64,000 nucleotides of DNA, from assembly GCF_004363075.1 (NCBI RefSeq), contig NZ_SNYN01000001.1:124001-188000 (forward strand), in the 5' to 3' direction. A program made the translations under genes and the position numbers. This document shows positions 56,363-64,000 of this stretch, in pieces. Each line of letters opens with the position of its first letter. The stretch's first letter is position 1. The notes beneath the pieces are model-generated. The model was not told the DNA's origin. It saw only the letters and a list, made by a program, of their open reading frames with translations, and did no database searches. Source of the stretch: Actinorugispora endophytica. GTDB lineage: Bacteria > Actinomycetota > Actinomycetes > Streptosporangiales > Streptosporangiaceae.

Positions 56363-57074
56363 CGGTCTTCTCCTTCTGGGTCGCCGATCCCCCTGCGGGG
56401 ATCGATGGGGAGCGGCGAGGACCGGTGCCCCGCTCGACTCGCTACCGACATTAGGGACGGCGACGGCGGCGGCCCAGAGTCCTCCCGAGCCAGGGGTCCG
56501 GGAGTACCATGTTCGCCGCGCCGCGTGGACCCGGCCTCGATTCACGAGTGAGACGTCCGATGAGCCGGGCGCCCGCCCGCGTGCCGAACGCGATCCGGGG
56601 AAGCCGGAGCGGGGAGGGCCGGACGGTGCCGGCATGCGGCGCGCGCCGGGGCCGCGTCCTGGCGGAGGCCCCGGGCGCGGACGATCCGAGAAAAGCCGAC
56701 GCGCCGGCTGCGGGGTTCTCCCGCAGCCGGCGCGTTCATCGGGATGTCGGCGGAACCGGGGGCGCCGCGTCGACTGCGGTGCCGTGCCCGCCCGGCTCCC
56801 GGGCGGGGGTGCTGACCGCGCCCTTCGTCGCACCGCGCGTCACCACTGGTGGCACGCGGTGTACGAGGCCGCCAACGCCGGGGCGACGACGCGTGCGCCC
56901 TTGCTCATCCCGCCCGGCGCCAACCGGACGAGGCGGGGGCGCCGCACACGGCGGCGAGCAGAGGCCGGGGCCCGCGTGTCCCGTCGAGGGCGCGGACGAC
57001 GGCCGCGCCCCGCTCCGCGATCGCCGGAAGCGCTGACGGAACCGGCGGGGAAGCCCTGTGCCGTCCGCTCCCCC
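56363..57074. other. 712-bp region without a convincing gene
   Basis: Open frames exist on both strands, but their translations are Arg/Pro-rich and low in conserved patterns, as random GC-rich DNA gives. A perfect 16-bp hairpin sits at 56699-56735. Short pieces such as TTGGCGCCGGGCGG and the frame containing HWWHAVYEAANAG near 56850-56890 could be remains of a decayed gene, but no family was recognised. Confidence 0.4.
56699..56735. repeat. Isolated perfect hairpin in gene-poor DNA
   Basis: 16-bp arms ACGCGCCGGCTGCGGG (56699-56714) and complement (56720-56735) with a 5-nt loop. It is not related to the four palindrome families and has no gene end within 300 bp, so it may terminate an unrecognised transcript or mark a lost gene. 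Confidence 0.6.
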
Positions 57075-57773
57075 TCACCACGCGAGGGTGCCGTAGCGGT
57101 CGATGAACCGGCCCGTTCCGGCGCCGGGGTCCTCGGTGGCCAGGGTCACGATGGCGTCGGTTCCCTCGGTCACGGTCTGGGTGCCGCTGTGGCCGTTGAG
57201 GTCGGTCGCGGTGTAGCCGGGATCGACGGCGTTGAACCGGACGTCGCCCAACGCCTTCGCGTACTGCGTGGTCAGCATCGTGACGGCGGCCTTGGAGGCC
57301 GCGTAGACGGGGGCGATGACCTTCGACTCGACCCGTTCGGGGTCGTGCGTGAGCGCGACGGACCCCAGGCCGCTGCTGACGTTGACGACGGTCGGAGCGT
57401 CGGAGGCGCGCAGGAGCGGCAGGAAGGCCGTGGTGACCCGCACGACGCTGACCACGTTGGTGTCGAGCACCAGCGCGGCCTCCGCGCCGGTCAGCTCCTC
57501 GGCGGGCACGGCGCCACCGGTGATGCCGGCGTTGTTGACCAGGACGTCGATCCGGCCCTCCTCGGCCGCGACGTCGGCGGCCGCGGCCGCGACCGAGGCG
57601 TCGTCGGTGACATCGATCCGGACGAAGCGGACACCCAGCTCTGCCGCCGCGCGGCGTCCGCGACCGACGTCGCGGGCGCCGAGGAGCACGGTGTGCCCGA
57701 GTCCGGTGAGGCGGCGGGCGGTCTCGAAACCGAGGCCCTTGTTGGCTCCGGTGATGAATATGGTCTTGGGCAT
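57075..57773 (-). CDS. Short-chain dehydrogenase/reductase
   Basis: A 232-residue SDR oxidoreductase. The NAD(P)-binding TGANKGLGFETARRL (TGxxxGxG at residues 8-15), NNAG in LVNNAGITGG, catalytic Ser in VNVSSGLGSV and YxxxK in APVYAASKAAVTML (Tyr-Ala-Ala-Ser-Lys) are all present, so the Asn-Ser-Tyr-Lys tetrad should be functional. The ARDVGRGRRAA segment after beta-2 suggests NADP preference. ATG 57773. Divergent from the HTH regulator by 108 bp and very likely its target. Substrate unknown; reduction of small carbonyl compounds is common in this group. Confidence 0.9.
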   Translation of the reverse strand: MPKTIFITGANKGLGFETARRLTGLGHTVLLGARDVGRGRRAAAELGVRFVRIDVTDDASVAAAAADVAAEEGRIDVLVNNAGITGGAVPAEELTGAEAALVLDTNVVSVVRVTTAFLPLLRASDAPTVVNVSSGLGSVALTHDPERVESKVIAPVYAASKAAVTMLTTQYAKALGDVRFNAVDPGYTATDLNGHSGTQTVTEGTDAIVTLATEDPGAGTGRFIDRYGTLAW

Positions 57774-57881
57774 GCCCCGAGTCTTCACCGGGTCTGCCGG
57801 GACCAGCCAGGGAACGGCTCTCGGTAGGACCACCAGTACCACCCGAGCGGGCGCGGAGGCAGATGCGCGGCTGCTTACGAT

Positions 57882-58757
57882 GTGGTCGTGAACAACAGGA
57901 ATGCCATCGACAACCAGCTGGGAGCGACACTCCGGGCCTGGCGGGACCGGCTCTCGCCAGAAGCCGTCGGACTGCCGGTGGAAAAGGCGCGTCGGTCGCC
58001 GGGCCTGCGGCGTGAGGAGCTCGCCGAGCTGGCCGGCCTCTCCGTCGACTACCTCGTGCGACTCGAGCAGGGCCGGGCCGTCAGCCCCTCCGAGCAGGTC
58101 GTCACCTCGTTGGCCCGCGCGCTCCGGCTCTCCCAGGACGAGCGGGAGCACCTCCATCGGCTCACCGGGTTCCGGCCGCCGCAGGACCGGCGGGTCGTCG
58201 ACGACATCGCGCCGAGCATGCGGCGGCTGCTGACCCTGCTCGATTCCACTCCGGTCGCGGTCTTCGCCGCAGACTGGAAGCTGGTCTGGTGGAACCCCAG
58301 GTGGGCCGCGCTGTTCGGCGAACCTACGAGGATCGGGGCCGAGGAACGCAACCTGGTGCGGCTGCGCTTCCCGGTCGCCTCGGACCGCGGCCGCCTGGCG
58401 AGCTGGCCGGTGATCCCCGCCAACGCCGAGGCCGCCGACCGGGCCCTCGTGGCCGACCTGCGCCGAGCCGCGGCCCGGTTCCCCGACGATCCGCGCGTGA
58501 CCGAGCTGGTGGCCGGCAGGATCGCCGGCAACCCCCGGTTCGCCGCGTTCTGGGCCGATGCCGCCGTGGGACGGCACTCCGAGGACCGCAAGACGATCCG
58601 GCATCCCGTCATCGGGGAGGTGAGCGTCGACTGCGACGTCCTGACGGACGGGGACACCGACCTCAAGATCGTCGCCTATACGGCGGTCCCGGGCAGCGAG
58701 GACGAGTCCAAGCTCGAACTCGCCGGCATCATCTCTTCTCCGGGGAGCGACGCGTGA
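57882..58757 (+). CDS. HTH regulator with MmyB-like ligand-binding domain
   Basis: A 291-residue regulator. Residues 10-75 are an XRE/HTH_31 domain: RSPGLRREELAELAGLSVDY then LVRLEQGRAVSPSEQVVTSL. Residues 105-275 match the MmyB-like domain that binds fatty acids or similar ligands: LDSTPVAVFAADWKLVWWNP, NLVRLRFPVASDRGRLAS and TIRHPVIGEVSVDCDVL. This two-domain family commonly represses a divergent SDR gene, the arrangement seen here. GTG start at 57882 (a GTG two codons later is possible), no strong ribosome binding site. Confidence 0.9.
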   Translation: MVVNNRNAIDNQLGATLRAWRDRLSPEAVGLPVEKARRSPGLRREELAELAGLSVDYLVRLEQGRAVSPSEQVVTSLARALRLSQDEREHLHRLTGFRPPQDRRVVDDIAPSMRRLLTLLDSTPVAVFAADWKLVWWNPRWAALFGEPTRIGAEERNLVRLRFPVASDRGRLASWPVIPANAEAADRALVADLRRAAARFPDDPRVTELVAGRIAGNPRFAAFWADAAVGRHSEDRKTIRHPVIGEVSVDCDVLTDGDTDLKIVAYTAVPGSEDESKLELAGIISSPGSDA

Positions 58758-58773
58758 CCACGACCGGCGTCAG

Positions 58774-58839
58774 TCGGTGATCGTGACGCCGGCGTTCTAC
58801 AAAACGGACAGATCTGAACGCTGGCGTCACGATCACCGA
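58774..58839. repeat. Intergenic palindrome, family A copy 2
   Basis: 24-nt arms with one mismatch (58774-58797 and 58816-58839), loop of 18 nt. Core GACGCCGGCGTTCTACA with AACGGACA in the loop is shared with 5361-5430, 53 kb away. Lies 16 bp after the HTH gene stop and 130 bp before ftsW. Confidence 0.9.
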
Positions 58840-58972
58840 GCAGGGCCCCGGTGAGGACCGCGACCGTCGACAGCCCGTTCGCGGCTCCCCGGACCGTCTC
58901 ACGGATCCGGGGCACGCGTCCGCCTATAGTTCGCATTGTCCGTTGGCGGCGACACGGTCGAGCGAGGCGGGG

Positions 58973-60412
58973 ATGACCGACGAGACGACGCCCCCTTCGC
59001 AGCGGCGGCGCAACACCGAACTGGCCATGCTGTCCGTGGCCCTGCTGGTGTTCGTCACCGGTTTCTGCTTCGCCGGGCTGAGCCTGGACGGGCGCGTCCC
59101 GGATACCCTGTGGATGTTCGCCGCCGTACTCGGCGCCGGGTCCCTGGCCGTGCACGTGGGGCTGCGGTTCCTCGCCCCCCACGCCGATCCGCTGATGCTC
59201 CCGCTGGCGGTGCTGCTCAACGGGATCGGACTGGTCCTGATCTGGGGGCTGCACGCCGAGGCCGGACGCCCCGACTCCGGCGCCTTCAGGCAGCTCATGT
59301 GGACGGGCCTGGGCCTGATGATGTGCCTGGCCGTGCTGTTCGCCGTGCGCCGCCCCCAGCACCTGCAGCGCTACCCGTACCTGATGGCGCTCGCCGGGCT
59401 GGTCCTGATCGCCTCGCCCATGCTGCCCGTCATCGGCCTGGACCAGTACGGCGCGCGGCGCTGGCTGTCGTTCGGCCGGTACACCGTGCAGCCCTCGGAG
59501 TTCGCCAAGGTCCCGCTCGTCATCTTCCTGGCGGCCTACCTGGGCATGAAGCGGGACATGCTGGCGCTGGCCGCCACCCAGATCACGGTGCGCGGGGTCA
59601 AGGTCTTCAGCGTGCCGCGCGTGCGCGACATGGGGCCGATGACGGTGGCGTGGGGCATCGCCATCCTGCTGCTGGTCGGCACCAAGGACCTGGGCACCTC
59701 CCTTCTGCTGTTCGGGCTGTTCCTGGCGATGTTCTACACCGCCACCCAGCGCAAGTCCTGGGTGGGCATCGGCCTGGCGATGTTCCTGGCCGGGGCGTAC
59801 GCGGCCTACCTGGTCTTCTGGCACGTGCAGCAGCGGGTGACGATCTGGCTGCACGCCTTCGACCCCGAGGTGTACTACGGGCCCAACGGCAGCTACCAGG
59901 TGGTGGAGGGGCTGTTCGCGCTCGCCGACGGGAGGCTGACCGGGATCGGCTTCGGCACCGGACGCGCGGCGGGGATCTTCGCCTCCGACAGCGACCTGAT
60001 CCTGGTGTCCCTGGGCGAGAAGTTCGGCCTGGCCGGGCTGTGCGCGGTGATGCTGGCGACCCTGCTGCTGGTGGAGCGGGCGTTCCGGGTCGCGCTGGAC
60101 GCGCGGGAGCTGTTCGTCAAGCTGATGACGACCGGGCTGGCCTTCCTGTGGGCCTTCCAGGTGTTCGTGGTGCTGGGCGGGGTGACCCTGCTGATCCCGC
60201 TGAGCGGCATGACCACGCCGCTGCTGTCCACCGGCGGCTCCTCGCTGATCACCAGCTGGATCGTGGTGGGCCTGTGGCTTCGCGTGGGCGACGAGGCGCA
60301 CCGCCCCGCCGCCCCCCGGGTCCACGACGGCGGCGCCACCGTGGAGCTCCCCCTGGGCGCCTCGCGCGGGGGCGGGCTCAACTCCAGTACGTCCGCCACT
60401 GGTCCGGTGTGA
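58973..60412 (+). CDS. FtsW/RodA/SpoVE-type SEDS glycosyltransferase
   Basis: A 479-residue SEDS family peptidoglycan polymerase with about ten transmembrane helices. Key SEDS features: GLDQYGARRWLSFGRYTVQP and SEFAKVPLVIFLAAYLG, KDLGTSLLLFGLFLAMFY, then the extracellular loop YQVVEGLFALADGRLTGIGF, and PLSGMTTPLLSTGGSSLITS near the end. Asp in RDMGPMTVAWG and in loop 4 match functional residues. ATG 58973 with GAGG 5 nt upstream. No class B PBP is adjacent, which would usually tell FtsW from RodA. Its last 35 bp overlap the 3' end of mazG on the other strand. Confidence 0.92.
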   Translation: MTDETTPPSQRRRNTELAMLSVALLVFVTGFCFAGLSLDGRVPDTLWMFAAVLGAGSLAVHVGLRFLAPHADPLMLPLAVLLNGIGLVLIWGLHAEAGRPDSGAFRQLMWTGLGLMMCLAVLFAVRRPQHLQRYPYLMALAGLVLIASPMLPVIGLDQYGARRWLSFGRYTVQPSEFAKVPLVIFLAAYLGMKRDMLALAATQITVRGVKVFSVPRVRDMGPMTVAWGIAILLLVGTKDLGTSLLLFGLFLAMFYTATQRKSWVGIGLAMFLAGAYAAYLVFWHVQQRVTIWLHAFDPEVYYGPNGSYQVVEGLFALADGRLTGIGFGTGRAAGIFASDSDLILVSLGEKFGLAGLCAVMLATLLLVERAFRVALDARELFVKLMTTGLAFLWAFQVFVVLGGVTLLIPLSGMTTPLLSTGGSSLITSWIVVGLWLRVGDEAHRPAAPRVHDGGATVELPLGASRGGGLNSSTSATGPV

Positions 60413-61097
60413 GGGCACGCGGGTCGAGGCCGTCGGCGCGGGCCGCCGCCTCGGCCGCGCGCAGCCGGGCGTCGAAGCGGCGGGCAGCGGCGCGCAGGTC
60501 CATCTCCGGGTCGGCCCCGCGGCGCCGCTCGGCCTCCACCGCCGCGAACAGCTCCCCGCCGGGACCCCCGTCGTCGCCGATCAGCTCCTCGGGGAAGCCG
60601 TTGCGCGCGGCGCGCTTCTGCAGCTCGTAGGCCAGCAGCGCGGCGGGCTGCGCGAACGGCACCCCGGCCAGCACCGAGACGTCGGCGGACGCGCCCTCGG
60701 CCGCGCGCTCGGCGGCCTTGATCGTCTCCCAGTTGGCCTTGACCTCGTCCGCGCCGTCCACCACCGCGCCGGAGAACACGTGCGGGTGGCGGCGGGTGAG
60801 CTTGTCGATGACGGCGTCGGCGACGTCGTCGACGGTGAAGCCGTCCGGGCCCCGCTCCTCCGCGACCCGGGCGTGGAAGACCACCTGGAGCAGGACGTCG
60901 CCCAGCTCCCCGGCGAGGGCGTCCAGGTCGCCCCGCTCGATGGTCTCCAGCGTCTCGTAGGCCTCCTCGATGAGGTACTTGGCGAGCGTCTCGTGCGTCT
61001 GCTCCGCGTCCCACGGGCACTCGCGCCGCAGCGTGTCCATGACCTCGACCAGTGCGACCACCCGGTGCCCGGGCGGCCCTCCGTCGCGTTCGCTCAT
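60378..61097 (-). CDS. mazG: Nucleoside triphosphate pyrophosphohydrolase MazG
   Basis: A 239-residue all-alpha pyrophosphohydrolase that removes aberrant or excess nucleoside triphosphates. The MazG motif is CPWDAEQTHETLAKYLIEEA then YETLETIERGDLDALAGELG and DVLLQVVFHARVAEE, with the EExxE and ExxD magnesium ligands intact. A second MazG-like helix (RRHPHVFSGAVVDGADEVKANWE) follows. Overlaps ftsW at the 3' end (tail-to-tail, 35 bp). Three genes on the same strand follow upstream in the order APS-kinase fusion, SurA-like lipoprotein, mazG; MazG and mfd are neighbours in mycobacteria too. Confidence 0.95.
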   Translation of the reverse strand: MSERDGGPPGHRVVALVEVMDTLRRECPWDAEQTHETLAKYLIEEAYETLETIERGDLDALAGELGDVLLQVVFHARVAEERGPDGFTVDDVADAVIDKLTRRHPHVFSGAVVDGADEVKANWETIKAAERAAEGASADVSVLAGVPFAQPAALLAYELQKRAARNGFPEELIGDDGGPGGELFAAVEAERRRGADPEMDLRAAARRFDARLRAAEAAARADGLDPRALTPDQWRTYWS

Positions 61098-61102
61098 GGT
61101 CC

Positions 61103-61861
61103 CTATTGTCCCGGAAGCGTCGGGGAGGCGGGCGCCGCCTCCGGGGCCGAGAGCGGGCTCGCGCCCGGGGTGATCTCCAGGGTGGCGGGGTCGATCACTC
61201 CGTAGCGGGGGCTGACGCTCACCTCCTGGGCGGTCAGGTAGGGCTGGATCCGCTCGTTGAGGTACAGGTTGGAGGCCTGGACCCGGATGGACGGCTCCTG
61301 CCGCTCCAGCTCCTCCTCCACCTGCCGCTCCAGGTCCTCCTCGGGGACGCCCTGGAGTCTTCCCTGCTCGGTGAGCTGGTCGCGCAGCCCGTCGCGGACC
61401 CCGTCCTCCAGTGCGCCGATCTCGCCCGGGGCGGCCCCGCCGACCAGGGCGTCGCCGATGACGGCCATCGTCACCTGGTCGTCGATCTGGGAGTCCGTCA
61501 GCCCCTGGTCCGCCAGGGCGTCCCGGCCGCCGAGCTCGGCGAGGCGGGCGCGGGTGTCGTCGGCGGCGACCGTGATGCCCTCGGCGTCCGCCAGCTGCTC
61601 CATGACGGTCATCACGATGCGCGTGCGCAGCAGCCCGCTGGCGAGCTGGGAGCGCTGCTCCTGGGGGATCTCCTGGCCGAACGACGCGGCCAGCTCCTCG
61701 ACCTCGGCGACCTCGGCCTCGATCTGTTCGTTGCCGATCCGCTGGTCGCCGACGACGGCGGCCGCTCCGGCCTGGCCGTTCACGCAGCCGGTGGACAGGA
61801 GCATGGCCGCGGCGGCGGCCGCCGCGAGGGCGGTCCGGCGGCGCGGAGAGGTCGGGCGCAC
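61103..61861 (-). CDS. SurA N-terminal-like lipoprotein (peptidyl-prolyl isomerase-type chaperone)
   Basis: A 252-residue lipoprotein with lipobox MLLSTGC (Cys 26). The mature part is helical and acidic: VGDQRIGNEQIEAEVAEVEE, LASGLLRTRIVMTVMEQLAD and TDSQIDDQVTMAVIGDALVG, which matches the chaperone core of SurA/PrsA-like proteins. The parvulin isomerase domain is missing, so it is a chaperone-only form. GTG start at 61861. Sits 5 bp upstream of mazG and 12 bp downstream of the APS-kinase fusion, so all three share a transcript. Probably helps fold exported proteins at the outer face of the membrane. Confidence 0.82.
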   Translation of the reverse strand: MRPTSPRRRTALAAAAAAAMLLSTGCVNGQAGAAAVVGDQRIGNEQIEAEVAEVEELAASFGQEIPQEQRSQLASGLLRTRIVMTVMEQLADAEGITVAADDTRARLAELGGRDALADQGLTDSQIDDQVTMAVIGDALVGGAAPGEIGALEDGVRDGLRDQLTEQGRLQGVPEEDLERQVEEELERQEPSIRVQASNLYLNERIQPYLTAQEVSVSPRYGVIDPATLEITPGASPLSAPEAAPASPTLPGQ

Positions 61862-61873
61862 GGTGGTGGCCTT

Positions 61874-63454
61874 TCAGTCGGTGACGGACGTCGGGGACGG
61901 AACGGTGCGCCGCCCACTGTGCCGCACGGAGTGCTCCCCGCGCCACTCCGGGTGTTCGCCCGCGCTCGAAGGGGGCAGCCAGCCGCCCCCGCGCAGCGCG
62001 TCGATGACCCGCGCGACCGACTCGGCCTCGGTGTCCAGCGACGTGTCGATGACGAGATCGGCGTCCTCGGGGGTCTCGTACGGATCCGAGACCCCGGTGA
62101 ACTCGGGGATCTCCCCGGCGCGGGCCCTGGCGTACAGGCCCTTGCGGTCGCGCGCCTCGCACACCTCCAGCGGGGTGGCCACGTGCACGAGGAAGAAGTC
62201 GCCGGTGTCCTCGGCCATGCGGCGCACCTCGGCGCGGGTCGCGGCGTAGGGGGCGATGGGCGCGCACACCGCGACGCCGCCGTGCCGGGCGATCTCGGCG
62301 GCCACGTAGCCGATCCGGCGGATGTTGAGGTCGCGGTCGGCGCGCGAGAAGGTCAGCCCCGAGGACAGCATGCGGCGCACCACGTCGCCGTCCAGGAGGG
62401 TCGTCGTGCGTCCGGCGCGGCGCACCCGCTCGGCGACCCCGCGCGCCACCGTGGACTTGCCCGATCCGGACAGCCCGGTGAAGAAGAGGGTGAGGCCGCG
62501 GTCGGCGCGCGGGGGCCGCGTCCGCGCCAGCGCGGCGGCCACGGGTCCGGGGGTGAACCAGGAGGGCAGCGCCCTGCCGTGGGCCAGCTCGGTCTCGACG
62601 TCGGCGTCGGCGAGCTCGGGCCGGGCGTGCTCGGGCGCGACCTCGGCCGCGGGCCGCCAGACGCCCTCGCGCGTGTCGTGGGCCCACTCCCCCGCGGGCA
62701 GCACCACGGCGGGCGCGCCCTCGGGAGCCCGGTCCGCGCGGGCCGGTTCCAGGACGACGTGGGTGGCGCCGTAGGCGGCGGCCACGTGCGCGGCGAGCAG
62801 GTCGCGCCGGCGCGCGGGCAGCTCGGGGGCGCCGTCGGCGGCGGCCGTGGGCAGCGTGACGACGGCGAACCGGGTGTGCTCGGGCAGCAGCGGCCGGGCC
62901 GCGAGCACGGCGGGCGCGGCGCCCTCGCCGTCCAGGGGGGCGTCGATCAGGACGAGGAGCTCGGGGGCGCCGCCGATGGCGGCCAGGGCCGAGCGGACCA
63001 GGGCGAGCGCGCGGTGGTGCAGCGGCCGGTCGGTGACCACGGCCAGCATCGGCCGCCCCGGGTCGGGGCGGTCCGCCCGCACCTGCCCGGTGGTGAGCCG
63101 CAGCGGGCGCAGCGCGCCGTGCGCGGGCGGAGCGGCCGGGCGGAGCGCGCCCGCGAGGCGGACGCTCCCCCCTTCCCGGTGGCTCTCGGCGACCTTCAGC
63201 TCGGCCAGCGGCGCGCCTTCGGGGTCGGTGAGGACGAGGCCGGGCGCGTCGGCGAGTTCGTCGGGGACGGCCAGGACCGCGGGCACCGGCCAGGGCGCCC
63301 CGGCCGGGGGCGGACCCGGCTCGGCGAGCGCGGCGGCCTCGGCGGCCGTCATGAACCCGGGCAGCGGGCAGGCGCCGGTCAGGAGCAGCTCCAGGTGGGC
63401 CATGCCCTGCGGTCCCGGAGTGAAAGCGGGCAGGCCCCCGGTGGCCCCGGTCAT
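61874..63454 (-). CDS. cysC: Degenerate ATP sulfurylase-like domain fused to APS kinase
   Basis: A 526-residue protein. The C-terminal part (about 330-500) is an intact APS kinase: Walker A FFTGLSGSGKSTVARGVAER, TLLDGDVVRRMLSSGLTFSR, NIRRIGYVAAEIARHGG and CEARDRKGLYARARAGEI, which phosphorylates adenylylsulfate to PAPS. The N-terminal 320 residues have the shape of ATP sulfurylase (PUA-like N-domain, then VVTDRPLHHRALALVRSAL, ending LAHGRALPSWFTPGPVAAAL), but the essential QxRNP and HxxGH motifs are missing. It should therefore act only as APS kinase. ATG 63454 with GAGGGAG. Longer upstream frames are non-coding. Confidence 0.88.
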   Translation of the reverse strand: MTGATGGLPAFTPGPQGMAHLELLLTGACPLPGFMTAAEAAALAEPGPPPAGAPWPVPAVLAVPDELADAPGLVLTDPEGAPLAELKVAESHREGGSVRLAGALRPAAPPAHGALRPLRLTTGQVRADRPDPGRPMLAVVTDRPLHHRALALVRSALAAIGGAPELLVLIDAPLDGEGAAPAVLAARPLLPEHTRFAVVTLPTAAADGAPELPARRRDLLAAHVAAAYGATHVVLEPARADRAPEGAPAVVLPAGEWAHDTREGVWRPAAEVAPEHARPELADADVETELAHGRALPSWFTPGPVAAALARTRPPRADRGLTLFFTGLSGSGKSTVARGVAERVRRAGRTTTLLDGDVVRRMLSSGLTFSRADRDLNIRRIGYVAAEIARHGGVAVCAPIAPYAATRAEVRRMAEDTGDFFLVHVATPLEVCEARDRKGLYARARAGEIPEFTGVSDPYETPEDADLVIDTSLDTEAESVARVIDALRGGGWLPPSSAGEHPEWRGEHSVRHSGRRTVPSPTSVTD

Positions 63455-63825
63455 CGCGGCTCCCTCGTCGGTCGGAGAACGTCCGCCCCCAGCGTATTCG
63501 GCCCGGCCCGCCCGCCTCCGCCCAGGTGGCCCCCGCGCGCCCGGCGCCGCCCTGCCGGCCCCCTGTCCCCGGACCGGGGCGGGCCGGTATGCTTCCCACC
63601 CCGCGAACGGGCGAAACGGGGCGTTTCGGGGAACAGCGTCACCTCCCGTGGTGTTTTCCATAGTGACCGGAACACCGGTCACCTCCGGTGATCAAGCCGC
63701 CGAATCCGGGTGCGCCCGGTGCGACGCCCCGCGTAGTCTGTATCCGGGGAGCACACCGATCCGTAGCCGGCGCGACCTTTCCGCCGCACGGCAGGCACCG
63801 ACCATCACACGCCCCACCTGGTGAT
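63455..63825. other. Divergent region between the APS kinase fusion and mfd
   Basis: About 370 bp without a gene. Two exact small palindromes are present: CGAAACG-GGG-CGTTTCG (63612-63628) and GTGACCGG-AACA-CCGGTCAC (63663-63682), the latter followed by a further half-site CCGGTGATC. They may be regulator sites for either gene. Confidence 0.5.
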
Positions 63826-64000
63826 ATGAGCCTTTCTGGACTTCTCTCCGTCGTCTCCGGCGACCCTGCCCTCGGCAAGGCGATCGACACCGCCCGCGGC
63901 GGGCGCGATCCCCGTCTCGACATCGTCGCGCCTCCCGCGCTCCGCCCCTTCGTCGTGGCCGGACTCGCGGCCGACGCCCCCGTGGGCGCGGGGCGTCCGG
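63826..64000 (+). CDS. mfd: Transcription-repair coupling factor Mfd (N-terminal fragment)
   Basis: Only the first 58 codons are in the window (ATG 63826 to the right edge): MSLSGLLSVVSGDPALGKAI and LDIVAPPALRPFVVAGLAAD, which match the beginning of actinobacterial Mfd, the ATPase that removes stalled RNA polymerase and recruits UvrA. The full protein is about 1,180 residues. mfd also neighbours mazG in mycobacteria, which supports the call. A GGTG just before ATG is a weak ribosome binding site. Confidence 0.8.
   Translation, partial: MSLSGLLSVVSGDPALGKAIDTARGGRDPRLDIVAPPALRPFVVAGLAADAPVGAGRP

Noticed and set aside
56343-57827. A 494-codon plus-strand frame over the SnoaL-SDR gap and the SDR gene
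   Set aside because: Half of it is antisense to a clear SDR gene, and its translation is dominated by Arg, Gly and Pro.

Overview
The window is a 64 kb piece of a very GC-rich actinobacterial chromosome. Mycothiol S-conjugate amidase, an SCO7613-type giant membrane protein, DUF501, DUF4287 and DUF4307 proteins, frequent GTG/TTG starts and third-position GC bias all point to Actinobacteria, most likely Streptosporangiales (Nocardiopsis- or Thermobifida-like). No rRNA operon, CRISPR array, prophage, transposase gene or biosynthetic cluster is visible. It reads as a stable housekeeping segment.

Left third (1-26.5 kb): a partial TetR regulator, class II fructose-bisphosphatase (glpX), a DUF3352 protein, a DrrAB-like ABC exporter, a DUF1707 protein, a four-gene YtrA-type GntR/ABC operon, fumarase C, a secreted transglycosylase-like protein, a ~1865-residue SCO7613-type membrane protein, PIN-PhoH, a Z-isoprenyl transferase, an ECF-like sigma factor diverging from a Ser/Thr kinase, a lipoprotein and a thioredoxin-fold DUF255 protein.

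Middle (26.3-47 kb): mca with a small membrane protein, DUF4307, greA, two RDD proteins, a secreted protein of unknown function, a FIST sensor, a MoxR-type ATPase with a VWA partner, the transsulfuration pair metB-like/cbs around a hexapeptide acyltransferase, an SGNH hydrolase, a thiolase, DUF4287, a Bax-inhibitor-1 protein, and the proline catabolic pair (PRODH, pruA) diverging from a PucR regulator. Many of these genes also lie close together in mycobacteria (from memory, the Rv1073-Rv1099 neighbourhood).

Right third (48.8-64 kb): an odd tRNA, type II NADH dehydrogenase with a Rex-like operator upstream, Ppx/GppA, DUF501, FtsB/DivIC, enolase, a TauE/SafE permease, a SnoaL protein, an SDR/HTH divergent pair, FtsW/RodA, MazG, a SurA-like lipoprotein, an ATP-sulfurylase-like/APS kinase fusion and the start of mfd. 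The order eno-divIC-DUF501-ppx with mazG and mfd nearby is a familiar actinobacterial cell-division/central-metabolism block.

The most notable non-genic signal is a set of ten long intergenic palindromes (13-33 bp arms, several perfect). They fall into four sequence families that share an outer GATC-N-Y-G end. Some are conserved beyond the palindrome and some are inverted relative to each other. Eight lie at gene 3' ends and two in divergent promoter regions, so they look like a dispersed REP/MITE-like element class as well as possible terminators.
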